From JAVVHE01 sp038238915 (lineage in GTDB: Bacteria > Pseudomonadota > Alphaproteobacteria > Sphingomonadales > Sphingomonadaceae), in the NCBI GenBank assembly GCA_038238915.1, contig JBBSFH010000005.1:1-64000 (forward strand): DNA of 64,000 nt, given 5' to 3'. Under the pieces are notes generated by a model, which ran no database searches, was not told the DNA's origin, and was given only the letters and a program-made list of their open reading frames with translations. This document shows, piece after piece, positions 1-8,125 of the stretch. Both the position numbers and the translations under genes were made by a program. Position 1 is the first letter of the stretch. Each line of letters opens with the position of its first letter.

Positions 1-1
1 G

Positions 2-124
2 CTCCGCAAAGCCGACGAGCGCACCGTCGAAGCCACATGGCGGCGCATCGGATCGCTCCTCGACGCCTTCCCACCCAACGAATGCGCCAACTACCTCAGA
101 AACTCCGGCTACGCGCCAGCGTAG
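2..124 (+). pseudogene. IS630-type transposase, C-terminal end (cut by window edge)
   Basis: Frame 2 reads 40 codons to a TAG at 122-124, giving a peptide that begins LRKADERTVEATWRRIG and ends NYLRNSGYAPA. This is the usual C-terminal tail of IS630-family DDE transposases, which cut and paste the element into TA targets. Only the tail is in the window, so whether the gene is complete upstream cannot be told, and no terminal inverted repeat could be matched without the other end. It stands just upstream of topA on the same strand. The family call rests on the tail alone. Confidence 0.7.
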
Positions 125-262
125 ATGGATCAGACTCTAAGGGCACGCGTTGACAGCGTGATGCGGGTCTCAACCGGTTGCGTCTGGTCCCCCTTGCGCC
201 CGCACCCTTGGCAGCCCCCATATTAGACGCGTAGGGCGCACCGCCCGGGAGCATTGCGCCAT

Positions 263-2884
263 ATGGACCTCGTCATCGTCGAATCGCCCGCGAAGGCGAA
301 GACGATCAACAAATACCTCGGCTCGAATTACAAGGTTCTGGCCTCCTACGGCCATGTCCGTGATCTGGAAGCCAAGGACGGCGCGGTCGATCCGGCGGAC
401 GATTTCGCCATGCGCTGGATCGCGAGCGCGGACCGGGCAAAGCAGCTGAAGGCGATCGCGGACGAGGTGAAGGGGGCCGACCGGCTGATCCTCGCGACCG
501 ATCCCGACCGCGAGGGGGAGGCGATCTCGTGGCACCTGCACGAGTGGTTGAAGGGACGAAAGGCGCTGCCCAAGGTGGTCGAGCGCGTGACGTTCAATGC
601 GATCACCAAGGATGCGGTCACCACCGCGATGCGCGCGCCGCGAGCGCTCGACCAGGATTTGATCGATGCTTACCGCGCGCGGCGTGCGTTGGACTATCTG
701 GTGGGGTTCACGCTTTCGCCCGTGCTGTGGCGCAAGCTGCCCGGCGCGAAGTCGGCTGGCCGTGTGCAATCGGTGGCGTTGCGCCTGATCGTCAGCCGCG
801 AGCGCGAGATCGAGGCGTTCAAGCCACAGGAATATTGGTCCGTGATCGCCACGATGGACCGCGCCGGGATCAAATTCCCCGCGCGGTTGACCGAATGGCG
901 CGGCAAGAAGCTCGATAAGTTCGCGCTGGGCGAGGCGGGGACCGCCAACGCAGCGAAGGCGGATGTCGAGGCGAGCGCCTTCACGGTGGCCAGCGTGGAA
1001 CGCAAGCCCGCGCAGCGCAGCCCCTATCCGCCCTTCACCACCTCGACGCTCCAGCAGGAGGCCGCGCGCAAGCTCGGCATGACGGCGGCGAACGCGATGC
1101 GCTGCGCGCAGTCGCTCTACGAGGCGGGGCTGATCACATACATGCGCACCGATGGGGTGAGCATGGCCCCCGAGGCGGTGAGCACGGCGCGCGCCGAGAT
1201 CGAGCGCATGGAGCGCGAGTGGGAGCGGACCGACAAGAGCTTTCCCGAGGGCGGCGAACGCTATCTGCCCGCCAAGCCGCGCCATTACGAAAACAAGACC
1301 AAGAACGCGCAGGAAGCGCATGAGGCGATCCGCCCGACCGATTTTAGTACACGTGAAGGCGGACAAGGCGAGGACGGGCGGTTGTACAAGCTGATCTGGC
1401 AACGCGCGCTCGCGAGCCAGATGGCAAATGCGCGCTTCGAGCGCACCGCGATCGAACTGGTGGACACGACCGCGCAGCACAAACTGCGCGCGACCGGGCA
1501 GGTCCAGTTGTTCGCAGGGTTCCTCAAGCTGTACGAGGAAGGCCGCGACGATCCCGAGGAGGAAGGGGAGGGCGTACTTCCCGCGCTTGCCGTCGGCGAG
1601 CAGCCTGCGACGAGCAAGGTCGATGCCGAGCAGCATTTCACCCAGCCGCCGCCGCGCTTCTCCGAAGCCTCGCTGGTCAAGCGGCTCGAGGAACTCGGCA
1701 TCGGTCGCCCGTCGACCTACGCGTCGATCCTGCAGACGCTGCGCGACCGCGAATATGTGCGGATGGACGCCAAGCGCTTCCTGCCCGAGGACAAGGGACG
1801 GCTGGTGACCGCCTTCCTCGAACGCTATTTCGAGCGCTATGTGAGCTACGACTTCACCGCAACTTTGGAAGGTCGCCTCGACGACGTGGCCGATGGCACC
1901 ACCGACTGGAAGCAGGTGCTGCGCGACTTCTGGGCCGATTTCCATCCGGCCGCCGACGGGGTGATGGCGATCATGCCTTCCGAAGTTACCCAGGCGCTCG
2001 ACGAGTTCCTTGGCGATTACCTGTTCCCCGCGCTCCCCGATGGCGGCGATGCGCGGCTGTGCCCGCTGTGCGCGCTCGGCCACCTGCACCTGAAGGGCGG
2101 CCGCTCGGGCGCGTTCATCGGCTGCGATCGCTATCCCGAATGCCGTTACACGCGGCCGTTCGCGGGCGGTGGCGGCGAAGCGGGCGCTGTGGCGGGGCCG
2201 GAAATCCTCGGCATCGATCCGGTCAGCGGGCTCGAGGTCAGCAGGCGCGCGGGCCGCTTCGGGCCCTATTTCCAGTTGGGCGAGGGCGGCGAGGGGGACA
2301 AGCCCGCGCGCGCGTCGGTCCCCAAGGACGTGCCCGAGGTCGATCTGGCGATGGCACTGCGGCTGCTCGCACTGCCCCGCACGGTCGGCACGCATCCCGA
2401 GACGGGCGAGCCGATCGAGGCCAACATCGGCCGCTACGGGCCGTATCTGAAACATGCGGGCAAGTATGCGCGGCTCGGCTCGACCGAGGATGTTCTGCAG
2501 ATCGGCATGAACCTGGCGGTGGCCGCGCTCGCCGACGCGGCACAGCGCGGGCCCAAGCGCGGCGCATCCGAGCCGCTGCGCATGTTGGGGCCGAACCCCG
2601 CCGGGGCCGAGGTCAAGCTGATGCCCGGCCGCTACGGCCCCTATGTGACCGACGGCGAGACCAACGCCTCGCTCCCCAAGGGCGCGGACCCCGATGCGCT
2701 GACGCTCGACGAGGCGCTCGGGCTGATTGCGGCGCGGGCGGAGGCCGTGCCGGTCAAGAAGAAGCCTGCGCGCAAGGCGGCCAAACCCAAGGCGGCAAAG
2801 GCGGCGGCGAAACCAGCGGCGAAGAAGGCCTCGTCCAAGCCCAAATCGGCACCCAAACCCAAGCGCTCGGCGGCGAAGAGTTGA
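263..2884 (+). CDS. topA: DNA topoisomerase I
   Basis: Type IA topoisomerase that relaxes negative supercoils by single-strand passage. The 873-residue product has the TOPRIM domain at the N-terminus (ESPAKAKTI from residue 7, DPDREGE at 80-86), the catalytic tyrosine at about residue 293 in LITYMRTDG, and a four-cysteine zinc motif (CPLC...GCDRYPEC) near residues 600-625. Topoisomerase C-terminal repeats follow, then a Lys/Ala/Pro-rich basic tail of about 45 residues typical of alphaproteobacterial TopA. ATG 263 was chosen over the in-frame TTG at 254 because GGGAG at 247-251 is well spaced only for 263. It appears to be a single-gene unit and is followed by a palindromic repeat. Confidence 0.97.
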   Translation: MDLVIVESPAKAKTINKYLGSNYKVLASYGHVRDLEAKDGAVDPADDFAMRWIASADRAKQLKAIADEVKGADRLILATDPDREGEAISWHLHEWLKGRKALPKVVERVTFNAITKDAVTTAMRAPRALDQDLIDAYRARRALDYLVGFTLSPVLWRKLPGAKSAGRVQSVALRLIVSREREIEAFKPQEYWSVIATMDRAGIKFPARLTEWRGKKLDKFALGEAGTANAAKADVEASAFTVASVERKPAQRSPYPPFTTSTLQQEAARKLGMTAANAMRCAQSLYEAGLITYMRTDGVSMAPEAVSTARAEIERMEREWERTDKSFPEGGERYLPAKPRHYENKTKNAQEAHEAIRPTDFSTREGGQGEDGRLYKLIWQRALASQMANARFERTAIELVDTTAQHKLRATGQVQLFAGFLKLYEEGRDDPEEEGEGVLPALAVGEQPATSKVDAEQHFTQPPPRFSEASLVKRLEELGIGRPSTYASILQTLRDREYVRMDAKRFLPEDKGRLVTAFLERYFERYVSYDFTATLEGRLDDVADGTTDWKQVLRDFWADFHPAADGVMAIMPSEVTQALDEFLGDYLFPALPDGGDARLCPLCALGHLHLKGGRSGAFIGCDRYPECRYTRPFAGGGGEAGAVAGPEILGIDPVSGLEVSRRAGRFGPYFQLGEGGEGDKPARASVPKDVPEVDLAMALRLLALPRTVGTHPETGEPIEANIGRYGPYLKHAGKYARLGSTEDVLQIGMNLAVAALADAAQRGPKRGASEPLRMLGPNPAGAEVKLMPGRYGPYVTDGETNASLPKGADPDALTLDEALGLIAARAEAVPVKKKPARKAAKPKAAKAAAKPAAKKASSKPKSAPKPKRSAAKS

Positions 2885-2896
2885 CCTGGCGGCACG

Positions 2897-2986
2897 ACCC
2901 CCTCCGGCGGCTTCGCCGCCACCACCGCCCGAGGGGGAGGATCGATCCTCCCCCCTTGGGGGAGGTGCCCGAAGGTCGGAGGGGGA
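2897..2986. repeat. 90-bp GC-rich palindromic repeat, intergenic copy
   Basis: Between topA and the CitE-like gene lies a 90-bp block. It contains CCTCCGGCGGCTTCGCCGCC at its left end, a central GATCGATC between AGGGGGAG and CTCCCCC, and GGTGCCCGAAGGTCGGAGGG at its right end. Its reverse complement aligns along the whole length with 47777-47866 inside priA: both carry TTCGGGCACCTCCCCC, TCGATCCTCCCCC and GGCGGCGAAGCCG. It looks like a dispersed REP-like element. It could also fold as a hairpin behind topA, but it lacks a T-tract. Confidence 0.8.
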
Positions 2987-2996
2987 GCCGGGCACA

Positions 2997-3827
2997 ATGA
3001 CCCCGCGCCCCCGCCGCAGCGCGCTCTACATGCCCGCGTCGAACCCGCGCGCCATCGCCAAGGCGCGGACGCTGCCTGCCGATGTGATCATCCTCGATCT
3101 CGAAGACGCGGTTGCGCCCGACGGCAAGGAGGGTGCCCGCGCCGCCGCGGTTGCCGCCATTCGGGAAGGCGGTTTCGGCGCGCGTGAACTGGTGGTGCGT
3201 ATAAACGCGCTCGCCACGCCGCACGGCGCGGCCGATCTCGCCGCGCTCGCCCCTGCCCCACCGCACGCGATCCTGATCCCCAAGGTGTCCACGCCCGGCG
3301 ATCTGGGGGCGGTGGCCGCGCGCGCCCCGCACGTGCCGCTGTGGGCGATGATCGAAACCCCGGGCACGATCCTGCATCTCGCGCAGATCGCCGCCGCGCC
3401 GGGCCTCGCCGCCTTGGTGATGGGGCTGAACGACCTCGCCGCCGATCTGGGCTGCACGCCAGGGCGCGAGCGCACGCCGCTGCACTCGGCGATGGCGCTG
3501 ACCGTGGCGGCCGCGCGCGCGCACGGGCTGGCCGCACTCGATGGGGTGTATAACGCGATCGAGGACGAAGCCGGGTTCGCCGCCGAGGCCGCGCAAGGGG
3601 CCGCGTTCGGCTTCGATGGCAAGACGCTGATCCACCCGAGCCAGATCGAGGCGTGCAACGCCGCCTTCAGCCCCTCGCCCGCGCAGATCGCGCACGCCCG
3701 CGCCATCGTCGCCGCCTTCGCCGCGCCCGAAAACGCGCAACGGGGCGCGATCCGGCTCGATGGCCGCATGGTCGAACGGCTCCATCTGGCGGCGGCCGAG
3801 CGCACGCTGGCGCGCGCGGCGCGATGA
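2997..3827 (+). CDS. HpcH/HpaI aldolase - citrate lyase beta (CitE-like) family protein
   Basis: A 276-residue CitE-type TIM-barrel lyase. Seen features are the RRSALYMPASNPRAI start, LDLEDAVAPDGK (acidic Mg/substrate residues), VVRIN, a WAMIETPGTIL strand carrying the metal-binding Glu, MGLNDLAADLG, and FDGKTLIHPSQI near the C-terminus. The family cleaves or forms C-C bonds of (S)-citramalyl-CoA, malyl-CoA or similar thioesters. No citrate lyase alpha or gamma subunit is nearby, so a stand-alone acyl-CoA lyase or thioesterase is more likely than a citrate lyase subunit. The start ATG follows GGAGGGGGAG, which overlaps the repeat element. The stop overlaps the next gene (ATGA), so the two are probably co-translated. 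Confidence 0.88.
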   Translation: MTPRPRRSALYMPASNPRAIAKARTLPADVIILDLEDAVAPDGKEGARAAAVAAIREGGFGARELVVRINALATPHGAADLAALAPAPPHAILIPKVSTPGDLGAVAARAPHVPLWAMIETPGTILHLAQIAAAPGLAALVMGLNDLAADLGCTPGRERTPLHSAMALTVAAARAHGLAALDGVYNAIEDEAGFAAEAAQGAAFGFDGKTLIHPSQIEACNAAFSPSPAQIAHARAIVAAFAAPENAQRGAIRLDGRMVERLHLAAAERTLARAAR

Positions 3828-4276
3828 TCGACACCGTCAGCCGCCGCATCCTCGCGCTGCTCCAGCGCGACAGCACGATTTCGATTGCCGCCATCTCCGC
3901 CGAGGTGGGCCTCTCCCCCACGCCGTGCTGGAAACGCATCCAGAAGATGGAGGCGGACGGGGTGATCACCGGCCGCGTCGCGCTGCTCTCGCCCGAGGCA
4001 GTGGGGCTGGGGCTATCCGTCTTCGTCTCCATAGAAACCGGCGAGCACAGCGCAAGCTGGCTCGACAGTTTCGGCCCGAGCGTGGCCGCCATGCCCGAGG
4101 TGATGGAGTTCCACCGCATGGCGGGCGATGTGGACTATCTGCTGCGCGTGATCGTGGCGGACATGGCCGCCTACGACGCCTTCTACAAACGCCTGATCGC
4201 GCTTGCCCCGCTGAAGAACGTGACGAGCCGGTTCTCGATGGAACGCATCAAGAGCACGACCGCGCTGCCGCTTTGA
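3824..4276 (+). CDS. Lrp/AsnC family transcriptional regulator
   Basis: 150 residues with an N-terminal AsnC helix-turn-helix (SRRILALLQRDSTISIAAIS then VGLSPTPCWKRIQKME, residues about 5-45) and a C-terminal RAM/ligand-binding domain (MAGDVDYLLRVIVADMAAYD). The family binds amino acids or related ligands as dimers or octamers and controls neighbouring metabolic genes. It begins at an ATG overlapping the stop of the CitE-like gene by four bases, which suggests that it controls its own operon. The ligand cannot be read from the sequence. Confidence 0.93.
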   Translation: MIDTVSRRILALLQRDSTISIAAISAEVGLSPTPCWKRIQKMEADGVITGRVALLSPEAVGLGLSVFVSIETGEHSASWLDSFGPSVAAMPEVMEFHRMAGDVDYLLRVIVADMAAYDAFYKRLIALAPLKNVTSRFSMERIKSTTALPL

Positions 4277-4450
4277 AGCTCTCCAGCCCGATCTGCGAAT
4301 GTCCTTAAAGTCCCGGCGACTCCTTCACGGCTACACATCCTGCGCCGCAATTCAGGAGCAGTGTCGACGCGAGGCTAACGATCGGCGTTGCCCGACATCG
4401 GCAGATCGGGTACTGTCAGGTGGCTCAAGGGAGCGCCGAGGGGGTTGTTC

Positions 4451-5449
4451 GTGGGAATGTTTAGTTGGCGTCGCAACTTACGCCTGACGGGCGCGGCGTT
4501 GCTAGCAGGATTGGCTACCGTCGCATCGCCGCGCGGTGCGCTCGCTCAGGACGAGCTGCCCGCGCAGCTGGTTACCGCGCTGCACAGCGCGTTCGGCGAG
4601 CATCATGCACGCGCCGTTCACGCCAAGGGGATCATCCTCTTCGGACACTTCACCCCCGCCGCCGCGGCGCGCACGCTGAGCCGGGCTGCACTGTTCGTCC
4701 GGCCAACGCCCATCGTCGCGCGCTTTTCGGACTTCACCGGCTTGCCCGCGATCTCCGACAACGATCCCAACGCCAGTCCGCGCGGATTTGCGATCAAGTT
4801 CGGTACGTTCGACAGCGCGACGATGGATATCGTTGCGCACGGGTTCAACGGGTTCCCGGTCAGGACAGCGGCCGCGTTCGGCGAACTGTTTCGCGCGCTC
4901 GGGGCGAGCGGCGCGGGCGCTGCCAAACCGACAGCGCTCGACCGGTTCCTCGTCGCGCACCCGGCCGCCGCGAAGTTCCTCACCAGCCAGAAGCCGCCTC
5001 CGGTAAGTTACGCGACAAATCCGTATTTCGGAGTGAATGCGTTCACATTCACCGATGCGGCCGGACACTCAACCACGGTCCGCTATCGATTTGTGCCGCT
5101 GGCTGGCGAGCATTTCCTTGACGCTCCGACGGCAAAGGCGCGCGGTCCGAATTACCTGATGGCGGAAATCGTAAAGCGGATTGCGGTTGGCCCGGTGCGG
5201 TTTGACTGGTACGCGCAGATCGCCGCAGCGGGCGACAAGCTCGACGACCCATCGACCGCGTGGCCCGAATCGCGGCGGCTAATCAAGCTCGGCACGATCA
5301 CGATCGATCGTGTGTCGCGCGACCAGGCGGGCGATGACAAGCGACTGGTATTCCTGCCCGGCAATCTCCCCAAAGGCATCGCCGCCGCCGACCCGATGAT
5401 CGGCATTCGCACGGCCGCATACCCGATATCGTTTGGCGAGCGTCAATAA
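4451..5449 (+). CDS. Exported small catalase-family heme protein (SrpA-like)
   Basis: A short catalase-fold protein (332 residues from GTG 4451, 330 from ATG 4457) of the SrpA/YcaC-type minimal catalase group, which keeps the heme core and lacks the C-terminal domain of large catalases. Seen: a signal peptide with cleavage around ALA-QDE, the distal histidine region VHAKGIILFGHFTPA, ARFSDFTG, DIVAHGFNGFPV, and the C-terminal block DPSTAWPESRRLIKLGTITI typical of the group. It probably acts in the periplasm on H2O2 or organic peroxides; members are often better peroxidases than catalases. GTG 4451 has GAGGGGG at 4438-4444 with six-base spacing, while ATG 4457 is 12 bases away. It stands alone, with about 170 bp of non-coding DNA upstream. 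Confidence 0.85.
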   Translation: MGMFSWRRNLRLTGAALLAGLATVASPRGALAQDELPAQLVTALHSAFGEHHARAVHAKGIILFGHFTPAAAARTLSRAALFVRPTPIVARFSDFTGLPAISDNDPNASPRGFAIKFGTFDSATMDIVAHGFNGFPVRTAAAFGELFRALGASGAGAAKPTALDRFLVAHPAAAKFLTSQKPPPVSYATNPYFGVNAFTFTDAAGHSTTVRYRFVPLAGEHFLDAPTAKARGPNYLMAEIVKRIAVGPVRFDWYAQIAAAGDKLDDPSTAWPESRRLIKLGTITIDRVSRDQAGDDKRLVFLPGNLPKGIAAADPMIGIRTAAYPISFGERQ

Positions 5450-5494
5450 CTACACGACGCCCAGTGCTCTTCTTTGCCACGCGCCCGTTCCTTT

Positions 5495-5896
5495 TCATTG
5501 ATCGGCAACAAACGGGTTCCTGATCGTCAGCCGCCCGTTCACCACCAGCCCGTCGTCCATGTCCTCGCTCAGCAACTCGTCCGCGCCCGCCGCAAGCGCG
5601 ACCGCGACCATCAGCGCGTCATAGATGTGGAAGCCGTAAACACGCGCCAGCTTCATCGCCGCCAGCTCGGTATCGAGTGTCAGCGGGTGGATTAGCGCGT
5701 TGTCCGTCATTCCGAACACCGCCTCCTCGATCCAGGGCCAATCGCGCCCGAGTTTCTTGCGCGCGATATTGACGAACTCGCCGATCGCTTGCGCGCTCGT
5801 CTGGAACGCCGTGCCCACCAGCTCTCTTGCAACCGTGCCTCGGGGATCGTCCGAATGGGCATAGACGAGGATGTTGGTATCGAGGAACGGCCTCAC
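5495..5896 (-). CDS. vapC: VapC-type PIN-domain toxin ribonuclease
   Basis: 133-residue PIN domain beginning MRPFLDTNILVYAHSDD, with acidic residues expected for the Mg-dependent RNase centre: Asp6, the Glu in GEFVNIARKK, Asp in HIYDALMVAVAL and the late Asp in LLSEDMDDG. VapC toxins cut initiator tRNA or rRNA and halt translation. The ATG overlaps the antitoxin stop by four bases, the classical antitoxin-first arrangement. All four acidic positions appear intact, so the toxin is likely active. The RNA target is not predictable from sequence. Confidence 0.92.
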   Translation of the reverse strand: MRPFLDTNILVYAHSDDPRGTVARELVGTAFQTSAQAIGEFVNIARKKLGRDWPWIEEAVFGMTDNALIHPLTLDTELAAMKLARVYGFHIYDALMVAVALAAGADELLSEDMDDGLVVNGRLTIRNPFVADQ

Positions 5897-6132
5897 TCGC
5901 CGCGCCGGTTGGCCTCCTCACGATCGAATTTGTAGTCGGGAGGAAGCGTTACCTGCATCGCGCGCATCCGCTCGACCGCGCGCTGCCGCCGCTCCTCGAA
6001 GCCGAGGTCGAGCTGCTCGCCGCCGCGTTTGAGCGTGATCTCGACTGAATCCCCCTCTTTCAGATCGAGGTTGCGAACCGTCTCGGCGGGCAAGCGCACC
6101 GCCAGACTGTTTCCCCATCGGGCGATCTTCAT
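5893..6132 (-). CDS. vapB: AbrB/MazE-fold antitoxin of the VapBC pair
   Basis: 79 residues. The N-terminal swapped-hairpin AbrB DNA-binding fold is visible as KIARWGNSLAVRLPAETV and LDLKEGDSVEITLKRGG. A charged C-terminal tail (LPPDYKFDREEANRRGE) would wrap the toxin. It neutralises the downstream PIN toxin and should autorepress the operon. GGAG is 8-9 bases before the ATG. The convergent arrangement with the catalase and the tail-to-head position after the MFS gene suggest an independently transcribed cassette. Confidence 0.9.
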   Translation of the reverse strand: MKIARWGNSLAVRLPAETVRNLDLKEGDSVEITLKRGGEQLDLGFEERRQRAVERMRAMQVTLPPDYKFDREEANRRGE

Positions 6133-6165
6133 GGGTTTGCTCCTTCAACTCCGTATCGCCAGAGA

Positions 6166-6192
6166 TGTATATCCAGTGCCGCGAGGTGGCAA
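6166..6192 (-). promoter_or_regulatory. Possible promoter of the vapBC pair
   Basis: Reading the minus strand, TTGCCA (6192-6187) and TATACA (6171-6166) are separated by 15 bases, 34 bases before the antitoxin ATG. The A/T-rich patch stands out in this GC-rich context, but the spacing is short, so this is a weak call. Confidence 0.3.
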
Positions 6193-6196
6193 GCCT

Positions 6197-7384
6197 CTAC
6201 GCGGCCGCCACCCCGGCAGGCCGCAGCACCCCCGTCGCCGCCGCCGCGCCCAGCAGCGCGACGCCCACCCCTACCACGCATCCCGCCCAGCCGATTCGGT
6301 CGAACACCTGCCCCAGCACAGCGGTGCCCACCAGTCCTCCAGCGAAATAGGCGGCGAGGTAGAGGCCGCTCGTCACGCCACGCTCGCCCTTGCCCTGCGC
6401 GGCGAGCTGGCCGGTGGCGACCGCCTGCGCGAGGAAGGTGCCGACGCCGACCAGCACCAGCCCGCCGAGCACGCCTGCAAGCGTGGGCAGCAGCAGCAGC
6501 GGCAGGCCAAGCACCGCCACCCCGAGCCCGATCCACAGCGCGCGCCTGCCGCCGAGCGCTTTGCTGATCGCGCCGCCGAGCGGGGTGACCAGGATCGCGG
6601 GCGCGAAGACGAAGTACACCAGTCCGAGCGAGCGCATCCCTAGCGCAAACGGCGCGCGCGCGAGGACGAAGTTGACGAACGAGAAGGTGCCGATGAACGC
6701 GAACAGGATCGAAAAACCGATCGCCAGCAGCGCGCGCGTGCGCGGATCGCCGAGCGGCTCGCCGAGCAGCCGCCGCACCGGCGTGGCGGGCATCGCGTGT
6801 TCGGCCATGGGGGGCGTGCTATGGACGGTCATGTACACGAGCGCCGCGCCGAGCAGGTTGAATGCGGCGAGCAGCAGGAAGGTGTTGGGCACGCCGATCG
6901 TGCCTGCTGCGGTCGCCGCGATCAGGCGGCCAAACAGGTTGCTCGCGACATTGCCCGTCACATAGGCGGCGAACGCACCCGCGGTTGCGGCCATATCGAA
7001 GTGCTCGCCCAGATAGGCGAGCATCAGCCCGAACGCGGTCGCCATGCACAGGCCCTGGGTGATGCGCAGCGCGGCGAAAACCGCCAGATTGGGCGCGAGC
7101 GCGAGCGCTGCGGTGGGGAGCGCGAGCAGGACGAGGCTGATAGCGATCCCGCGCCGCCGATCGACGCCCCGGCTGAACAGCGCCACGCACAGCCCCGCGA
7201 CCGCCATGCCGAGCGTGCTCGCGTTGACGCCCAGACTGGTGGTGGCGGGACTGGTGTGGAAGCGGTGCCCAAGCGCAGGCAGGATCGCCTGCGCGGCGAA
7301 GAGGTCGACAAGCGTGAAGAACGCCGTCAACCCCACCGCGAACAGTCTGAGCGCGCGTGCACGCGGGGAGGCGGTATCCATCAT
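6197..7384 (-). CDS. MFS transporter
   Basis: 395-residue major facilitator with about 12 hydrophobic segments. The first half has the signature around FSRGVDRRRGIAISLVLLAL (loop 2-3) and ITQGLCMATAFGLMLAYLGE, and the central cytoplasmic loop lies near residues 195-215. It resembles the YnfM/arabinose-efflux branch of drug and metabolite exporters. The substrate is unknown. ATG 7384 is preceded by GGGAGG nine bases upstream; GTG 7387 is also possible. It follows the cupin gene by 24 bp on the same strand, so the two probably form an operon. Its 3' end lies near the vapBC promoter. Confidence 0.9.
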   Translation of the reverse strand: MMDTASPRARALRLFAVGLTAFFTLVDLFAAQAILPALGHRFHTSPATTSLGVNASTLGMAVAGLCVALFSRGVDRRRGIAISLVLLALPTAALALAPNLAVFAALRITQGLCMATAFGLMLAYLGEHFDMAATAGAFAAYVTGNVASNLFGRLIAATAAGTIGVPNTFLLLAAFNLLGAALVYMTVHSTPPMAEHAMPATPVRRLLGEPLGDPRTRALLAIGFSILFAFIGTFSFVNFVLARAPFALGMRSLGLVYFVFAPAILVTPLGGAISKALGGRRALWIGLGVAVLGLPLLLLPTLAGVLGGLVLVGVGTFLAQAVATGQLAAQGKGERGVTSGLYLAAYFAGGLVGTAVLGQVFDRIGWAGCVVGVGVALLGAAAATGVLRPAGVAAA

Positions 7385-7408
7385 CACGAAAAGCCTCCCG
7401 TGGCCGCT

Positions 7409-7882
7409 TTACATCGCGTGCTTGTCGGCGTCCTTCGGGAAGAAGTCTGCGGCGAGCAATACGGCGGGCTTGTGGCCGGTATTCTTCCACCAGTGCGAGG
7501 TGGGATTGCGTTCGCCGGTGCTTTCGCCCGCCTTGTGCACGATCGGCACCGAACATGTGCTCGCATATTCGGTGATCTCGCCGCTCATGATGTAGATGAT
7601 CGCAGGGCGGTTGGCGTGGCTGTGATAGGGAACAATCCCGCCCGATGCGATCGTGAGGCGACGCAGGCGCAGCGCCCGGCCCTGGACTGCGACGGGTTCG
7701 GCGGCAAGATCGACCGAGGTGAGCACGGTATCGGTCACGCCCTTGGCAGCTGCCGTACTTGCGGGCATTCCCGCGCTCGTCACCTTGTCTGCGGGGCACT
7801 GGCCGGCGTGCGCGGCCGAAACGCAAAGCGCACTTGCGGTAACAGCGAGCGAGAAACGAACGATATTACGTGCAATCGACAT
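7409..7882 (-). CDS. Secreted cupin-domain protein
   Basis: 157 residues with a clear signal peptide (FSLAVTASALCVSAAHA, cleavage before GQCPADK) and one conserved cupin barrel. The metal-ligand motif is visible as GGIVPYHSHANRPAIIYIMSGE, with a second half at STGERNPTSHWWKNTGHKPA. The product is expected in the periplasm binding a divalent metal. The family includes enzymes and small-molecule binding proteins, so no reaction is assigned. It is the first gene of a two-gene unit with the MFS transporter and is divergent from the patatin gene across about 240 bp. Confidence 0.85.
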   Translation of the reverse strand: MSIARNIVRFSLAVTASALCVSAAHAGQCPADKVTSAGMPASTAAAKGVTDTVLTSVDLAAEPVAVQGRALRLRRLTIASGGIVPYHSHANRPAIIYIMSGEITEYASTCSVPIVHKAGESTGERNPTSHWWKNTGHKPAVLLAADFFPKDADKHAM

Positions 7883-8125
7883 GATTTTTCTCCAAAAAGA
7901 TTGACGTCACTAGGCAATACAGGCCAAGCCGATGATTGCAATCGCGCGATCTTGCGCTCCGATTTGGGATGTTGCCACCGCGTTTCGGGCAAAGCGCGCT
8001 GCAGGTTATACGTAACTTTCCATGGTGTAAGCTCGGATAGTCCCTCGATCCCGGTCACGGTCGAGCAGGGACGCCGCCATTGAAGGCGGCTGCGATCGAC
8101 AATCACTAGCCAAGCGAGGCACATC

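Noticed and set aside
170..2995. 941-codon open frame antisense to topA
   Set aside because: It runs through topA's third-position GC bias, has no recognisable domain, and topA is unmistakable. Long antisense frames are expected at this GC content.
4277..4450. Small ORF upstream of the catalase (about 62 codons from 4299)
   Set aside because: It overlaps the catalase start in another frame, has no ribosome site and no known pattern.
5495..6132. Defence island around the VapBC pair
   Set aside because: Neighbours are ordinary metabolic and transport genes; no restriction, CBASS or phage genes are present.
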